Below, piece after piece: positions 22,980 to 35,405 of a stretch of 64,000 bases of DNA. The position numbers and the translations under genes were made by a program. A model generated the notes under the pieces. That model was not told the origin of the DNA. It saw only the letters and a list, made by a program, of their open reading frames with translations, and ran no database searches. Every line of letters starts with the position of its first letter. Position 1 is the first letter of the stretch. Source of the DNA: Malaya genurostris (Eukaryota > Arthropoda > Insecta > Diptera > Culicidae); NCBI RefSeq assembly GCF_030247185.1, contig NC_080571.1:111035067-111099066 (forward strand), given 5' to 3'.

Positions 22980-24910
22980 GGTGTTTTGAGTTTTCTTTTT
23001 TGATACTCGTGGAAAACTTGAATTTTGAATCATTTGAGATAATTATATACAACTGAAAATAATACCATAAATTGATGATCATATTTCCGATGGCATGTAG
23101 CAAAAATTATGTTGATACGTTAGATACAACAAGAGATATTTACGATCCAAAATGTGTTTAATCCACCTAACAGTGAGGTTGTACCTTTTTTTAAACAATT
23201 CGTACATGTTTTTTTGAATGAATATTCTTCAGTGTTTAATTCTCTTGGCATTATATTAATGACCGTCGTTTTAAGCGGCAATTTGAGATTTTAATCACTC
23301 AATACCCTGTAACGTGGAAACTGCAAATCGGATCGAGTTTGAATCTAAACGTGTGACAATCGATTGAGCATTCCATGAGATGTTGAAGTAAGTTGCTATT
23401 TATAGTTTTTCGTAATTATTTACGGTACTTCCAGAGCCGGTATTCAAGAACCAGCATAACTAAAAACGGTTCATACGACCGTAAATTAATATGACGAACA
23501 AATTGCAATAGTTTTGAGTCTAACTTCTAAATCGGTTTGAATTTAAAAAAAACTTATCACCCTGTAATTCCAGAATCGGAAGCCGGAATCGGTCAAATTC
23601 ATCAATTTTGTATGGGACCATAACTCTTTCAATTTGAATTATTATTTACGAAATTCGATTTGGCCTTTTTTGAGAAAATGATTGAGCTTTGAGAAACAAG
23701 TCTGTAAACCCGATAAACCTGGTTAATTTATGTGAAATGAACATTGTTATACTAATCAACCGGAAGTTGGATCTGACTAAAAAGCAAAGCGTTTTATTTT
23801 AATCTTAGATGGTTCTTAGATTTCATTTGAATCTTTGATCGGTTCAGCCATCTACGAGAAAAATTAGTTACACTATTTTAATTTCGTATCGCAATTTAAT
23901 TTCGATCCAATCATAATTCAGTAACCTTGTTTGGGAGCGTACGACTTTTCATATGAATCTGAGTTTGTGAAAACGGTTGAGTGATTTCCGAGAAAATTGA
24001 GTGAAATTATTTGTCACAAACGCATTTGCTGATCTCGACGAACTGATTCGAATGGTATATGGGTGCTATGTTCTTCCAGCATTTATTACTGTAAGTAGTT
24101 TAAACCAACATAATTATTGTTATTTGTTTTCAACTCGAAAATGCTGCCATCATCTGGTTTACATATGTCATATTCGAACGATTATGTTGCCAAAAACGAA
24201 CCGTGATAAAAACGGTCCGAAGCAAAATGTCACGAAAAAGGATGCACACAGTCCTTTTTGTACTTAGAAACAATTGTATGTAACAGTATAAAAAATCATG
24301 TTTCACGTTGCTCCCAAGCATTGCTTTGTCACACAGCGCTCAAAACGCCTACTGCTGGAATAGGGGGAAAAGTTGCTTACACAAAAATGTCGATTTCTCT
24401 GTTGAAAATGGACGGATTTTTTACAATCTATGGCTTGTTGGATACCTATTACCGTGCGAAATCTAAGTCTGGAAACATATTCTGTTTTCAAGGTCAATTG
24501 TGACAGATATTGTCAAAAAACTGAAAATTTTGACATAAAACTTTGTATAACTCAAAAAGTAAACATCCGCTCTCAAAACCATTCAATAGCGTTCTGGATG
24601 ACGGGGAGACCTTTCATTTGCGACTAGTTTGATCAAAATCGGTCCAGCCATCTCTGAGATCTCGACCTCTTAGTTGACAACACACATACAGACACACACA
24701 CGGACATTTGTTCAGTTCGTCGAGCTGAATCGATTGGTCTATGACACTCGGCCCTCCGGGCCTTGGAGAATTTTTCTAAAGTTTGCGCGAAGTCTATACC
24801 TATTTTTTCATATTTGTAAAAAACGGTATAAAAGGTAAAACTTATCACTCTCTCAGAGGGTAAATTTTGAAAAGGCGCCCTATAGTAAAGTAAGTCGTAT
24901 TCACGATAAA
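22980..24910. repeat. Dispersed modular repeat block, older copies
   Basis: From AATCCACCTAACAGTGAGGT near 23160 it matches 54680-55010 for several hundred bases, sharing for example CAATCGATTGAGCATTCCATG and GGTACTTCCAGAGCCGGTAT. The stretch near 24380-24520 is the ancestral (empty) version of the flanks of the retroelement at 52050. The right part carries the inverted module AGTTCGTCGAGCTGAATCGA and the word ATCACTCTCTCAGAGGGTAA. Confidence 0.6.
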
Positions 24911-27900
24911 AGAAAACACCTTCCTGTTCAGTAGGCTAAGTGCATTATACCAGAGCTTTGATAAGATTCTTGACGTTATTTGTGTATGAAAAAGCCAAAG
25001 TTCCACGCACTACAGCAAACTTGCAAATTCGAGTTAATGGACGCTTCTCAAATGGTGCTGTTAACAACCAACGCATTTTGGTATTAGGTATATACATACT
25101 GTAGGTGGCTAATACTTATCCACCGCTTTTAGGTCGCGTTGAATTGATACAACGCACAAAATATCCACCTCAATTCTACGTCACTCAGCATACGTGATTC
25201 GCACTGCCTTTCGGTTAGCATACTTCTCGGCTGAACGCTGACTCTTCCATTCACAGTAAGCACGTAGAATGCGTGGGTGGATCGCGTGTCGACAATGCCG
25301 GGTAGGAATCATTCAAATTCAAATTGATCTAAAAGCAAAACAGCGGTATGCCGTGCAGAATCTTTATCGCGATTTTTATTGCCTATCGAATTGCCACTCG
25401 AACATCTGTTAGCACCAGACAGGCGGAAGGAACATCAAACGTTGTCAGAATCCCTTACTCGGATTTGATGATTTATAATTGTGAAGAGATTTTTTACGAT
25501 TTGGCGCTACGATGCAAATGATCAATTTAGCGGATGAAAAGTTTATCTTTTTTCAAGCGTTGAGCATTCAAATCTCACTAAATAGACGTGTCTCGTCTAT
25601 GTCTTTCGGTTCATTGATTGGCCGATGCGAGAGTTAAAATTTTAAAAGAAACTCGACTTGGGTGTTGCCACGAAAACTCGTCTCTAGCTTTCATCATCAT
25701 CATCATCATCATCATCATCTTACGCACACAATACCCATCAGTTTCCATGGGATCGCTCCTTCTAAAAGCTTCACGCAGGAAATGAAACGTAAAATCCTTC
25801 ACACATTGTAAAATGTTTTGCGTGACTTATCACGAGCAATGAAAACCATATTGACGATTGAATTGGATCGTGATATCGACTGTTGAAATCGCAGTGAGTG
25901 ACTTTCAGTCAGATTCTCAATGAAAATGATTTTTTTTAACGTTTCGTTCTCTTTTTGTGCAAAGTCATGTAACTAAAATAAAAAAAAAACTTTATTAATT
26001 ATACGAATAACAAAGAAAATTCCGATTGTCGAAAATGACTGAAACGACTCCCGCAGTTCAAGGTTCAAATAAAAGTTCCGAAAGTTGGGTTCGGAGTCAA
26101 GAGTTCCATATGAAAAACTAGAGCATTAGTGCTAATGCCAACAGAACAGTCACAAGTCATCAAAGTGTTTCTGAATCCGGTTACTTATCCGTTGGTAGTA
26201 ATAAAACAAGATTTTTGTGCAGCCTTCAATAATAGGCTTGTCATCTGTTTCATTTGACGTTTGCTCCATGCATAACAGAACACTCGTGTTTCCCCTGTTC
26301 CAACAGACCGGCGATCAACTGCAGGCTACATGTGACATTGCCGATATGCTTCTTATAAATCACATGAAAGCATGAAATCCTTTGTGAAGGATGAGATTGA
26401 ATGGAAGGCCGAAGGAAAATATTTCAGAAATGTGCATATGGCATCAAAGCCGGGCAACCTAACGGGCTTGACACTAGCTTCAGGTATTTCGTGATGCTTC
26501 CAATAAATAATATAACAAGTGTCAGTCTTACAATATTCAAGCTGTATATGACTAGGATAGCAAGCTAGTTTCACAAATCTGCTTGGGATGAAAATACTAT
26601 TTTAAAGATGACTGAAGCCATGGCAAACTTCTTATTGAACTTCAATTAACCTTATATGAGTATCTCAACTTCTGTTATTTCTATTTTTTGAAAGAAATTG
26701 CAAATTTAATTTGCAAGATTTGATTACTACACTGTTACGAATTGGGATTCAAGGTATAAAAACCTGATCTCTTACAAACCGGTCGTCGAATCATTGTCTT
26801 TTTGAAGAACCCAATTTCAGTTACCTGGTACAAACGTTTTCTCAACTGACTTCATAAGGCTTTCCAAAGTTCGAATATTCTCGCTACATTCAAATTCTAC
26901 GGAAAAAGTTTGACTTTACGTGGAACGAAATTGATATTGTTTCTCAATCAGATACGCTTCACTTGAACTCTCGTTTGAACAGATCGTTCGTCCGAGGAAA
27001 CCGTTTTGGCACAAATTTTAAGTAATTCAGCAATAATATATTTGAAGCTAATCTTTGAGTCATTTATAGTTTTCAAATGAGCACAAGTTTGCAGAAATCG
27101 GAAATCTCTTAGAAAATAGTGTGGTTTGACGGTTAAAGTTGATCAATGGCCAGATAATGGCTCTCACACCAGTCTTAGATTGTTAAAAACGGCTCTGCCA
27201 TTACCGAGGAAATGGAGTGGGTTGAAATAAAAGTGCGATCGATTACGGATATATCAGAACCGAAAATATTTGATACTTGCTATTTGAGCTTGATCAATGA
27301 CTTAATAGTAGCTTTCAAACAATCTCAAGGCTTTTACAATGGTGGATCGAGAAAATTCCTTACTAAATTCACTAAATTAAACGGGATTCGTTAAACGCTT
27401 CAGCAAATTATCATTTATTAGTTGTAAGTCACGTTCGATGCTCCACATTATTGATGTCATTTCCCTCGAATGTACGATGAAGGATCAGTAGAATATTCCT
27501 TATCCATTCGAAACTGAAATTATGAACTAAATTCTTGATATTGGAACTGGAACTGAGCTCTGAATCTGTCCAGTACGAGTCTCTATCCGAATGGACTCCT
27601 AATGTCAATAGCATTTGTTCTGTACACTAAGAATCGACCACAAAGCCTGGTGCAACAGAATGGCCCAATTCCACAGAAGACTGATACTTTCATTTTTCGA
27701 CTATTTCAAATAAAATGAACTTGTCTTCAAAATGAACGATTCATTTCAAAATTGAATTTGGTACTTTTCCGTTGTCCAGGCGCAAGAGAAAATATGCCCA
27801 AATTCACGAGGTGCTCCATAAACAATTTTAATTGAACACTGATTTAAAAAACAAATTTACACTATTTATGAATCTTTCTGGAATTAACTTATTCATGATG

Positions 27901-27984
27901 ATATGCCAAACAATACTGAGTAGAGACGTCACTTTACACTGTCAAAACAACTTTCAGAGAATAGAGTAATTCCTATTGAAAAAA
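24911..27984. other. 3 kb without recognisable gene
   Basis: Open frames are all under 75 codons and unrecognised. It contains one CAT/ATC microsatellite (25689-25719). No promoter, splice pattern or element ends seen. Confidence 0.4.
25689..25719. repeat. (ATC)n microsatellite
   Basis: About ten tandem CAT/ATC triplets. Confidence 0.9.
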
Positions 27985-28325
27985 TCTGTTTTAATCCATC
28001 TAGTGGTGTAATGATGCCTTTCTCATATTAATTATACTATCACATGTAGTATTGGGGTATTCTTCAAAATAATTTTCTTCGATTCTTGGAAGAATAACTG
28101 AAATCGGGTTGTTTGGCCATCTACTGACAAATACTATCAATAGGAGAAGATTTTCAGTGAAGGTATAAAACGTTTAACACATTTTACCCTATATTCCCGG
28201 ATCCGGAAGTCGGATCCGGATTAAATTCAGAGATTTCGTATGGGATCTTTCATTTGAACCTGAAGGTTGTGAAAATCGGTTGCGCCATCTATGAGAAAAG
28301 TTAGAAAACATATTTTCATTTTTTT

Positions 28326-29076
28326 TGCACATTTTATCTCATAACTCCGGAACCGGAAGTCAGATCTAAATGAAATTCAGGAATTTAATATGGGACCTAA
28401 AGAGCTTTCAATCTAAGTTTGTGAGAATCGGTTCAGCCATCGCCGCAAAAAGTTGGTGCATTTATTTTCACAATTTTTTTGCACTTTTTACCCCATAATT
28501 CCGGAACTGGAAGTCGGATCCGAATAATATTCAGGAATTTCATCCGCACGAATTGAACAAATCATCGCACAAAGTGCATCGTAAAAAAACCGACTCAGAG
28601 AAATACGGAATATTTTCAGTGATTGAGCACAGTCCGGTTTACGACATGTTTTTTTCACTAGTTAACTAGTTAAACAGACACTAACTATGTACAATTTATA
28701 GCCAAAATGCAGTAATAATTAATTTGCTTGTCTATAGCGAAACTATTCATTGTTACATATCAAAATCTTTGACATGATGACAAAACTTCATCTAGTTGAT
28801 TCCAACTATGTACCTTTTTATATCAACCTGAATAGTATTCAAACAAAATTTTTTTTATATGGAATTGCAACTGACTTGTAAGATGTTAACTTAAAACATA
28901 TAGTTGGTGAAGTGCATATCATATCAGAACATAAGTGAATAATAGTTTATCATTTCTCATCACCATTTTTGAAAGAATTATAAATACTATTTGTCCACAC
29001 CTGGAGAGCGGATGTCAAAAATTTGTGTTTTAGAACTCTTAAATTCGATTTGAGGATGTTCTTTCAAATCGATATA
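28326..29076. other. Further dispersed-repeat modules, no gene
   Basis: CCGGAACCGGAAGTCAGATC near 28350 and CCGGAACTGGAAGTCGGATC near 28502 continue the modular family. The rest is AT-rich. Confidence 0.5.
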
Positions 29077-29296
29077 CACTGAAGTCTTTTTTATGCGAGT
29101 TTACGTACCGCATAACTCTGAAACTTCGCATAAAAAAACCTCAGAAGGGAAACCGCATAACTCCGAAAATTCGCATAAAAAAGACCGCATAACTATGAAA
29201 CTTTGCATAAAAAAACGCATAACTCTGAAAATTCGCATAAAAAAGTCGCATAAAAAAACCTCACAAAAAAAGACCGCATAAAAATAGACCTCAGTG
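29077..29296. mobile_element. TA-flanked MITE with internal tandem repeats
   Basis: The left end CACTGAAGTCTTTTTTATGC and the inverse right end GCATAAAAATAGACCTCAGTG are each bordered by TA (29075-29076, 29297-29298). The interior repeats CGCATAACTCTGAAAATT plus CGCATAAAAAA-type units about five times. TA duplication suggests Tc1/mariner-type mobilisation. Confidence 0.65.
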
Positions 29297-29353
29297 TACA
29301 ATTTGTATTTTTGAGACGGGTTTGATCAGTTAGTTATTGAAATAAATGATTAT

Positions 29354-29600
29354 ATACTAAAACGTCGATAGACAAAAGGTCGAATGACAAAACGTCGAAT
29401 GAAAAAAAGTTGAATAACAAAATATCGAAAATCACAAAACGTCGAATGTATCAAAAGGTTGACTGCGACAGAAGGTCGAATATAACAAAAAGTCGAAGTA
29501 CCGGATAGTCGAAGTACCAGATAGTCGAAATACCAAAACGTCGAATATTACAAAAGGTCGAATGCCACTAAAGGTCGAATACGACAAAATGGTACATGGT
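29354..29600. repeat. Tandem GTCGAAT-type short repeats (left arm of a pair)
   Basis: Roughly 15-18 bp units of the form CAAAACGTCGAATGNCA, imperfect, about 13 copies. The inverse array is at 31095-31278. Confidence 0.7.
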
Positions 29601-30011
29601 GAGAAAGTCTGTAGAGCAATTCCAGGAATGAGTAGACGAAAAAGTGGCAAAATCAGAATCGGCCTTCTATGATTTGGATGAAACTTTGCACATGGCTTCA
29701 GTATGGCAAACCATAAGTTTTGAACCGATGTAGAGGTCAATCCGACTCACGATTGATTTTTAAAAAGAAGGTATGTATTTTTGCATTTTAGAAAAATTGC
29801 CTTTTTCAAATCGTTGTAACTCGGAAACCGTTAATTGTATCAGGTATACAACTTTGCTTCCGCCGTTTTCCGATAGGTGGCTGTACCGGCTGAGGCTGAT
29901 CAAAATACATAGATGATAATGCCTTTAAAGTGAGTGTGTACAGTGCCTAACGAATTGTCATCGCCGTTTCAGTGATAGTTGTTCTTGTTTTCGTATTATT
30001 CACGCTCGAAA

Positions 30012-30841
30012 ATGTCTGTTTATGTGCCCAATTCTCGCCATTTGCGGGAAGTTTTACTTTTCTGTTACAATTCGAAAAAAATGCAGCTGAAGCGCATCGA
30101 ATGCTCCCAGAAACTTTCGGTGATGCTGCTCTGAGTAAAAGAACGTGTCTAGAGTGGTTTCAACGTTTTGAAAATGGTGATTTCGATGTCGAAGACAAAC
30201 ATGGTGGTGGAAGAGAAAAAACCTTCAAAGATGAACAACTAGAAGCATTGCTTGATGAAGATTCGTGCTAAACCCAAGAAGAGCTTGACGAATCATTGGG
30301 AGTGAGTCAGCAAGCCATTTCAAAACGTCTCAAGGCCCTGTGTATGATTCAGAAAGAAGGAAACTTGGTGCCGTACGAGTTGAAACCGAGGGACATCGAG
30401 CGACGCCTATTTCTATGTGAGCAACTGCTTCAAAGACAAAATCGTAAGGGGTTTTTACATCGAATCGTAATCGGTGGTTCGATACGATAATCCTAAACGC
30501 AGAAAATCATGGGGAAAGCCCGGGCATGCAACTTCATCGAAGGCAAAACCGAATATTCACGGCGCTAAGGAGATCGCTACCGAACGCAACTGATGCGCCT
30601 TAGTCGCGCGCTAAAAGAAAAGCGGCCACAATATCAAGAGCTACACGACAAAGTCATCCTTCAACTCAACAATGCTCGGCCTCACGTCGCAAAAGTGGTC
30701 AAAAAGTACCTGGAAACGCTGAAATGGGCGTTCAGGAAGAAGTTGAAGGGAATCGATTGGGCACTCCAAAAAAAAATATATACACTGAAACAAGTTTTTG
30801 ATATTTTTCTCACTAATTACAAAATAATCCGAAAAAATTAA
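30012..30841 (+). pseudogene. Mariner (DD34D) transposase pseudogene
   Basis: ATG 30012 starts MSVYVPNSRHLREVLLFC. A one-base loss in the A run at 30074-30081 shifts the frame, which continues AAEAHRMLPETFGDAAL, CLEWFQRFENGDFDVEDKHG and EALLDEDSC. A TAA at 30269-30271 replaces a Gln codon. Then come LGVSQQAISKRLKAL (helix-turn-helix), LQRQNRKGFLHRIVIG and, after deletion of the first-aspartate segment, RYDNPKRRKSWGKPGHA, a second deletion, and RYRTQLMRLSRALKEKRPQY. The second catalytic Asp is Asn here (LNNARPH). The homology ends after LETLKW. At least two deletions, one frameshift and one nonsense codon; inactive. Different mariner lineage from the copy at 1-623. Confidence 0.85.
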
Positions 30842-31094
30842 ATAAAAAAATCAGGGTTTAATTTTTTTTTGATTATTTATTATTTTTGATTTGATTTTTA
30901 AAGTTTTTATTAAAACCTACAAATTGATGGCTATCCCATCCGTGCCTTTTGAAAATTGAAGAAGTTACAGCTAAAACAATTTACAGATATATTCGAAATT
31001 TCAAGTTCTCGTTGAAAGATAATCATTTAAACAGTAGAACTAACGTAACTACATCAAAACGAATAAACACATGTAGAATCAAAGAGGTGTGCCA

Positions 31095-31278
31095 GTTGAC
31101 TACCTTACATTGTATTCGACTTAATGTTGTATTCTATCTTCCGTTATATTCGACTTCTTGTCCCTTTCGACTTTATGGTGTTATGGTGGTCGACTATTTG
31201 TTACATTCGACTATTTGTTACATTCGACTATTTGTTACATTCGACCTTTCGTTATATTCGACGTTTTGTTAAAATGAA
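31095..31278. repeat. Inverse GTCGAAT array (right arm of the pair)
   Basis: TTACATTCGACTATTTG repeats at 31200-31250, flanked by diverged units. Inverted relative to 29354-29600, so the two arrays could be the ends of one inner element surrounding the mariner relic. Confidence 0.65.
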
Positions 31279-31655
31279 AATATGTGTTATAACTTTTCTC
31301 CTCGATGGGGTGACCGATTTGCACAAACTTAGTTTCAAATGGCAGGTCCTGTGGTCCCATACGTAATTCCTGGATTTCATCTGGATCCGTCTTTCGGATC
31401 CGGAAATGTACGGTAAAGTGTGTTAAATATTTATACCATCACTGGAAAGGTCGAAAAATCGTAAAAAGTTTCCTAAATCGACCCTAAAATCTTATCCAAT
31501 TGATAGTTTTTATCAGTAGACGATCAAACAAACGGTTATTCTTTTAAGAATCGAAGAAAATTATTTTAAAGAATACCACAGTATTATATATGATAGTATG
31601 TTTGATATGAGAAAGGCATCATTACACCACTAGGTGGATTAAAACAGGTTTTTTT

Positions 31656-32896
31656 ATTGATACAAATACTGTTACTGTTTCGCTTTTGCTTTAAATGACA
31701 AATGAGAGCTAGATTTAAAGAGAAAATTCGTTGCGGTAATCGTAAATTCCTGTTCAATAATAGCGACTGCTAAAAAACCATCGAACACCTGATTATTTTT
31801 GTATGTTGCTTTTTTCGAAAATTGTTCCACCAGGATGCGATGAAAACAAAGATATGTTCCACATCAATAACAGTTCAATATGTTTGGATTGAGCCAAAAA
31901 GCTCTTGTTATACTCAACTTATCAGGAATTTCCAGTAAACATGCTGATCCAGCTTTCTAACATTATTCATTGTCGTTTCGTGCAGAAAACTGGCAGAGTT
32001 GAACGTGTTCCGGAAACTATCCTCAAGATACTTACTAAATATTGCGATCAATGCATAACTAGGTCACATCATGACCATTTCCTTCGCGTTTGATTTTATT
32101 TCGGTATGTCAGTGTTCGGTGACAACGAATAATCATCCAGGTTTTCCTTCGCCGAACTGAACAACTTGACTGCTCTAGAGACAACTTTGCTTATCAAATC
32201 ATTCGAAAAGTTTCCGATGTTTGATTTTCGTTCAGGTTTCCGATTCATCCTGGAGGAGAAAAATGTTTTCGAAGGGATGAAGTTTTGCAGTTTGTTTGGT
32301 ACTATTGATTTATGCAGTATTTCAATATTGTTCATGCAAATCTTGCTGGCAGAGTGAGTGAATGGGTTGTTGAAATCTCACCCTCGTCGATTCGCTACAA
32401 CAGATGATGCACAACTGCATCGGTTAGTGGATGAAAAAATAAAAAAGAATGTTAAAAATTGAAACATATATTTTAGTATCATCAACCATTTGTTATGTTC
32501 GATTTCTGCATTCTAAGAGGGGTGTTTTACGTTGTTCCACTCATCATCGAATATATTTTTGCTAATGCGCAAAGTGTATTGATATAGTACAATATTGGAT
32601 TGAGAAATTGATGCAGTAACTTGATCATGACTAAATATAAGAACTGTATAAATATAACGATATGATATGTTCTCCTTAAGTTGGAAATATTATGGTGAAG
32701 AGCTAATGCAGTTTGCAAATTTGATGGAGCACAAACCAGATAAAATAAACCCTTTATTTCAGTTTATTTTTGTAAATACTTCTTTGCTTCTCAAATCGTA
32801 CACGTGGGCCACATAAAATACTTTGTTCAATAATTTCTGCTCACATGAATTTTTTTTCATATCTTCACACTAACTTAATCGACGGAACAATTCTGC
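31656..32896. other. No recognisable gene
   Basis: AT-rich, short frames only, no element ends identified. Confidence 0.4.
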
Positions 32897-33099
32897 AACA
32901 ATGCCTTGGTATTACAATCCTGTAGTGAAATTTGACCTTCTGTTTCAACAGACTTCGCAGCCGATTCAGAGTGTACAGAACCATTGCATGGCTGGTGCTA
33001 TGATTTTACTGACACTGCGAAGAATCCTTCCAGGTCGGGGCTCGAACATACGACAACTGGATTGTAAGACCAGTGCCTTATGCATTAAACCGCCAACCC
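32897..33099 (-). mobile_element. tRNA-derived SINE with 13-bp target duplication
   Basis: The minus strand starts GGGTTGGCGGTTTAATGCAT, with box A-like TTAATGCATAAGGCACTGG and box B-like GTTCGAGCCCCGACC, then a body ending TAATACCAAGGCATTGTT. GGAACAATTCTGC (32884-32896) and GGAACAGTTCTGC (33100-33112) flank it. Same family as the split SINE at 8772-9924. Confidence 0.8.
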
Positions 33100-33627
33100 G
33101 GAACAGTTCTGCGAATAATATAGTTTATAGGAACAACTATCTTCAGGGTGCACTATTTTGCAATTTCATTTACCAACCAATTTTTCAGAGCTGTTTTATG
33201 CATGTATTAGGCTCAATTTGCATATGATGGATCATTCATTGGAGGTTGTTTGGAAAAAGTATCGCTTGCATAGTCACGTGCCGGATGTGACTTCTATTTT
33301 CTTCCTATATATATTTTTTGCATTCGTTACTATCTTCTTAATTAGTTTCCGCATCATCATCATCCAATCGGTTTCGATAGAGCTTAACATAGTTTAGTAG
33401 TTCAGTGGCTGTGTCCTTGGGAACAAAAATGTCCTTGGGAACAAAATGTTGTATTCGAACACGCGTTTAGAATGGTGTTTTTTTTTATTTTCCTGCATTT
33501 CAAACTACCAAAGACGTTTTTGAAAGTATTCATTCTTTTGAATTCCGCCATTACACAGTGATCTCAATCATGTAAAAACACGATTTTTTGTTTGTGCTTC
33601 AGACACTAACATATAGTACTTAACCTT
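33100..33627. other. No recognisable gene
   Basis: Short AT-rich frames only. Confidence 0.4.
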
Positions 33628-33797
33628 TCACATTAAATTCAATGTTGATCAATTTAAGCAAAAAAATCGAAGCAGCAGAAAATTTCAGACAGTTGAAATA
33701 CTATCTAAAGATAGATAGTATTCAATTTTGGCAAAAATTTTAAGGTTACTTCTATTTTCTTGCTTACATTGATCAACATTGAATTTAAGGTAAAGGG
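33628..33797. repeat. Small hairpin element
   Basis: TTAAATTCAATGTTGATCAA near 33633 is inverted as TTGATCAACATTGAATTTAA near 33770, with about 38-bp imperfect arms and a further inner palindrome at ACTATCTAAAGATAGATAGT. Confidence 0.6.
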
Positions 33798-33995
33798 GAA
33801 ATCCCAACGAGACCGGACTTTTTCCCATTTTCCCGTTTGTGCTTCGGGCACATAACCGGTTTAAATTTTTTTTTACGTTTCGTCTTTGACTCATCAGTGC
33901 AGAGCAGTTCAAATTCAAAGTTTTGCATTAGGCAGTTCAATTTGAACAGCTCTGCACTGATGAGTCAACGACGAAACGTAAAGTAATTTATTTGA
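33798..33995. repeat. Palindromic repeat with hammerhead-like cores on both strands
   Basis: The minus-strand core at 33877-33897 (CTGATGA, GTC, AAA, GAC, GAAAC) and the plus-strand core at 33957-33977 (CTGATGA, GTC, AAC, GAC, GAAAC) face outward, with GCAGAGCAGTTCAA-type arms between them. The invariant boxes are intact in both. Only the stem II loop differs. Confidence 0.6.
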
Positions 33996-34195
33996 AGATT
34001 TAAATTTTTTTTATTCATCATGATAAAAAATATTAAAAACAAGAAAACATTTTGCATGTGAAGTGGATGACATACTTATACTTGTCTATACTTGTCATGT
34101 ACAGTCATTAATGTTTCAATTCCCTTGGGCCCAAATTTTCTCTCAATGGCCCTGGTTAGAGTGCTGTATAAATATACAGTATTTTAGAGTGCTAT

Positions 34196-34414
34196 ATAGA
34201 TATACAGTATTTTATACACCCAAACCTCCGTTTACGAACACTTTTTATACGTTCCCTCTCTTTACGTAACTCTGTTTACGAACCAAATCGAAAATAACGT
34301 AATCATTTTTTACGAACCAAATTCCAAATAACGTAAACTTTTTTTACGAACCTACTTCGTAGAAAGAGGTTTTAGCATACATCGAAAGTGATTTCATGGA
34401 AACTACTACAATAT
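34196..34414. repeat. Short ACGAACCAAAT tandem repeats, left edge
   Basis: TTACGAACCAAATCGAAAAT followed by AACGTAA recurs two or three times here and again in the same orientation at 35455-35495. The two sites bracket the minisatellite arrays. Confidence 0.6.
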
Positions 34415-35405
34415 GGGTATTTTTGGAACAAGCCTAAAAAGTACATTCCGGAAAATTATGTTTGAGGTATTTTGGAAATTAAAAATGGCGACTTCCGGTT
34501 GATTGATATTCCAAAAAAACCCTCACAATATGAGTATTTTCGGAACGGGGTTGATGAGAAATTGTCAGAAAACGAAGTTTGAAGTTGTTTTGAAATTCAA
34601 GATGGCGATTTCCGTTTTTTTATATTCCTTGAAACCCTAAAAATATGGGTATTTGCGGAATGGGATTGATGAGTAGATGTCGGAAAACGATGTTTGAGGT
34701 GGTTCTGAAATCCAAGATGGCGTCTTCCGGTTTATCGATATTTCTTGAAAACCTTTACAATATGGGTATTTTTAGGAAGTATTCAATAAACAGATTCCGC
34801 AAAACTATGTTTGGTGTAGTCTCGAATTCCAATATAACATCCTCCGGTTTTTCGATATGCCTTAAAAACCCTTAAAACAAATAAATTTTCAGAACAGTTT
34901 GGATACCAATAAACGATGTTCGAGCTCGTTCCAAAATTCAATAAGATGACTTCCGGTATAGTGTTTTCAAGTAATGCTAAGTTCAAGAAATACGGCAAAA
35001 ATTTTTAATAAATACTAATCAACCGGAGGTCACTGTTTTGGATTTCAGAACCACCTCAAATATCGGCTTTCAACATCTACTTTTCAATCTCGTTCCGAAA
35101 GCACCCATATTGTAAGGGTTTTCAAGGAATATCAACAAACCTGTAGTCGCCATCTTGAATTTCAGAACCACCTCAAACATCATTTTCCGACATCTACTCA
35201 TTAATCCCGTTCCGAAAGTACCCATATTGTAAGGGTTTTCAAGGAATATCCAGAAACCGGAAGTCGCCATCTTGAATTTCAGAACTACCTCAAACATCGT
35301 TTTCCGACATCTACTCATCAATCCCATTCCGGAAATACTCCACCTCAAAGGATTTTGAAACGAGTACAAACATCATTTTCTTGCACTTACTCTTCACATC
35401 CGTTC
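34415..35405. repeat. Head-to-head arrays of an about 117-bp minisatellite
   Basis: Each unit carries AATATGGGTATTTTCGGAAC, GATGAGTAGATGTCGGAAAA, CGATGTTTGAGGTGGTTCTG and AAGATGGCGACTTCCGGTTT in that order. About five units run forward from 34415 to about 35000, and about three and a half run inverted from 35020 to 35405. Units are 70-90% alike by eye. Open frames here arise from the repeat and are not genes. Confidence 0.75.

Larger units (their letters stand above)
27985..31655. mobile_element. Composite foldback element with about 350-bp inverted ends
   Basis: The left arm (27985-28325) and right arm (about 31268-31655) are diverged inverted copies, beginning CTGTTTTAATCCATCTAGTG and ending at its inverse CACTAGGTGGATTAAAACAG. 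Shared inner words include TCTTCGATTCTT, GGATCCGGAAGTCGGATCC and GTGAAAATCGGTTGCGCCAT in diverged form. The 2.9 kb interior holds a small TA-flanked MITE, a pair of inverted GTCGAAT-rich arrays and a mariner relic. Confidence 0.65.

Noticed and set aside
29101..29301. Phenylalanine/leucine-rich minus-strand frame
   Set aside because: It is the translated tandem repeat of the MITE at 29077-29296.
34645..35369. Open frames with repeated MSRCRKTMFEVVLK peptides
   Set aside because: Direct translation of the 117-bp minisatellite units; no independent evidence of coding.
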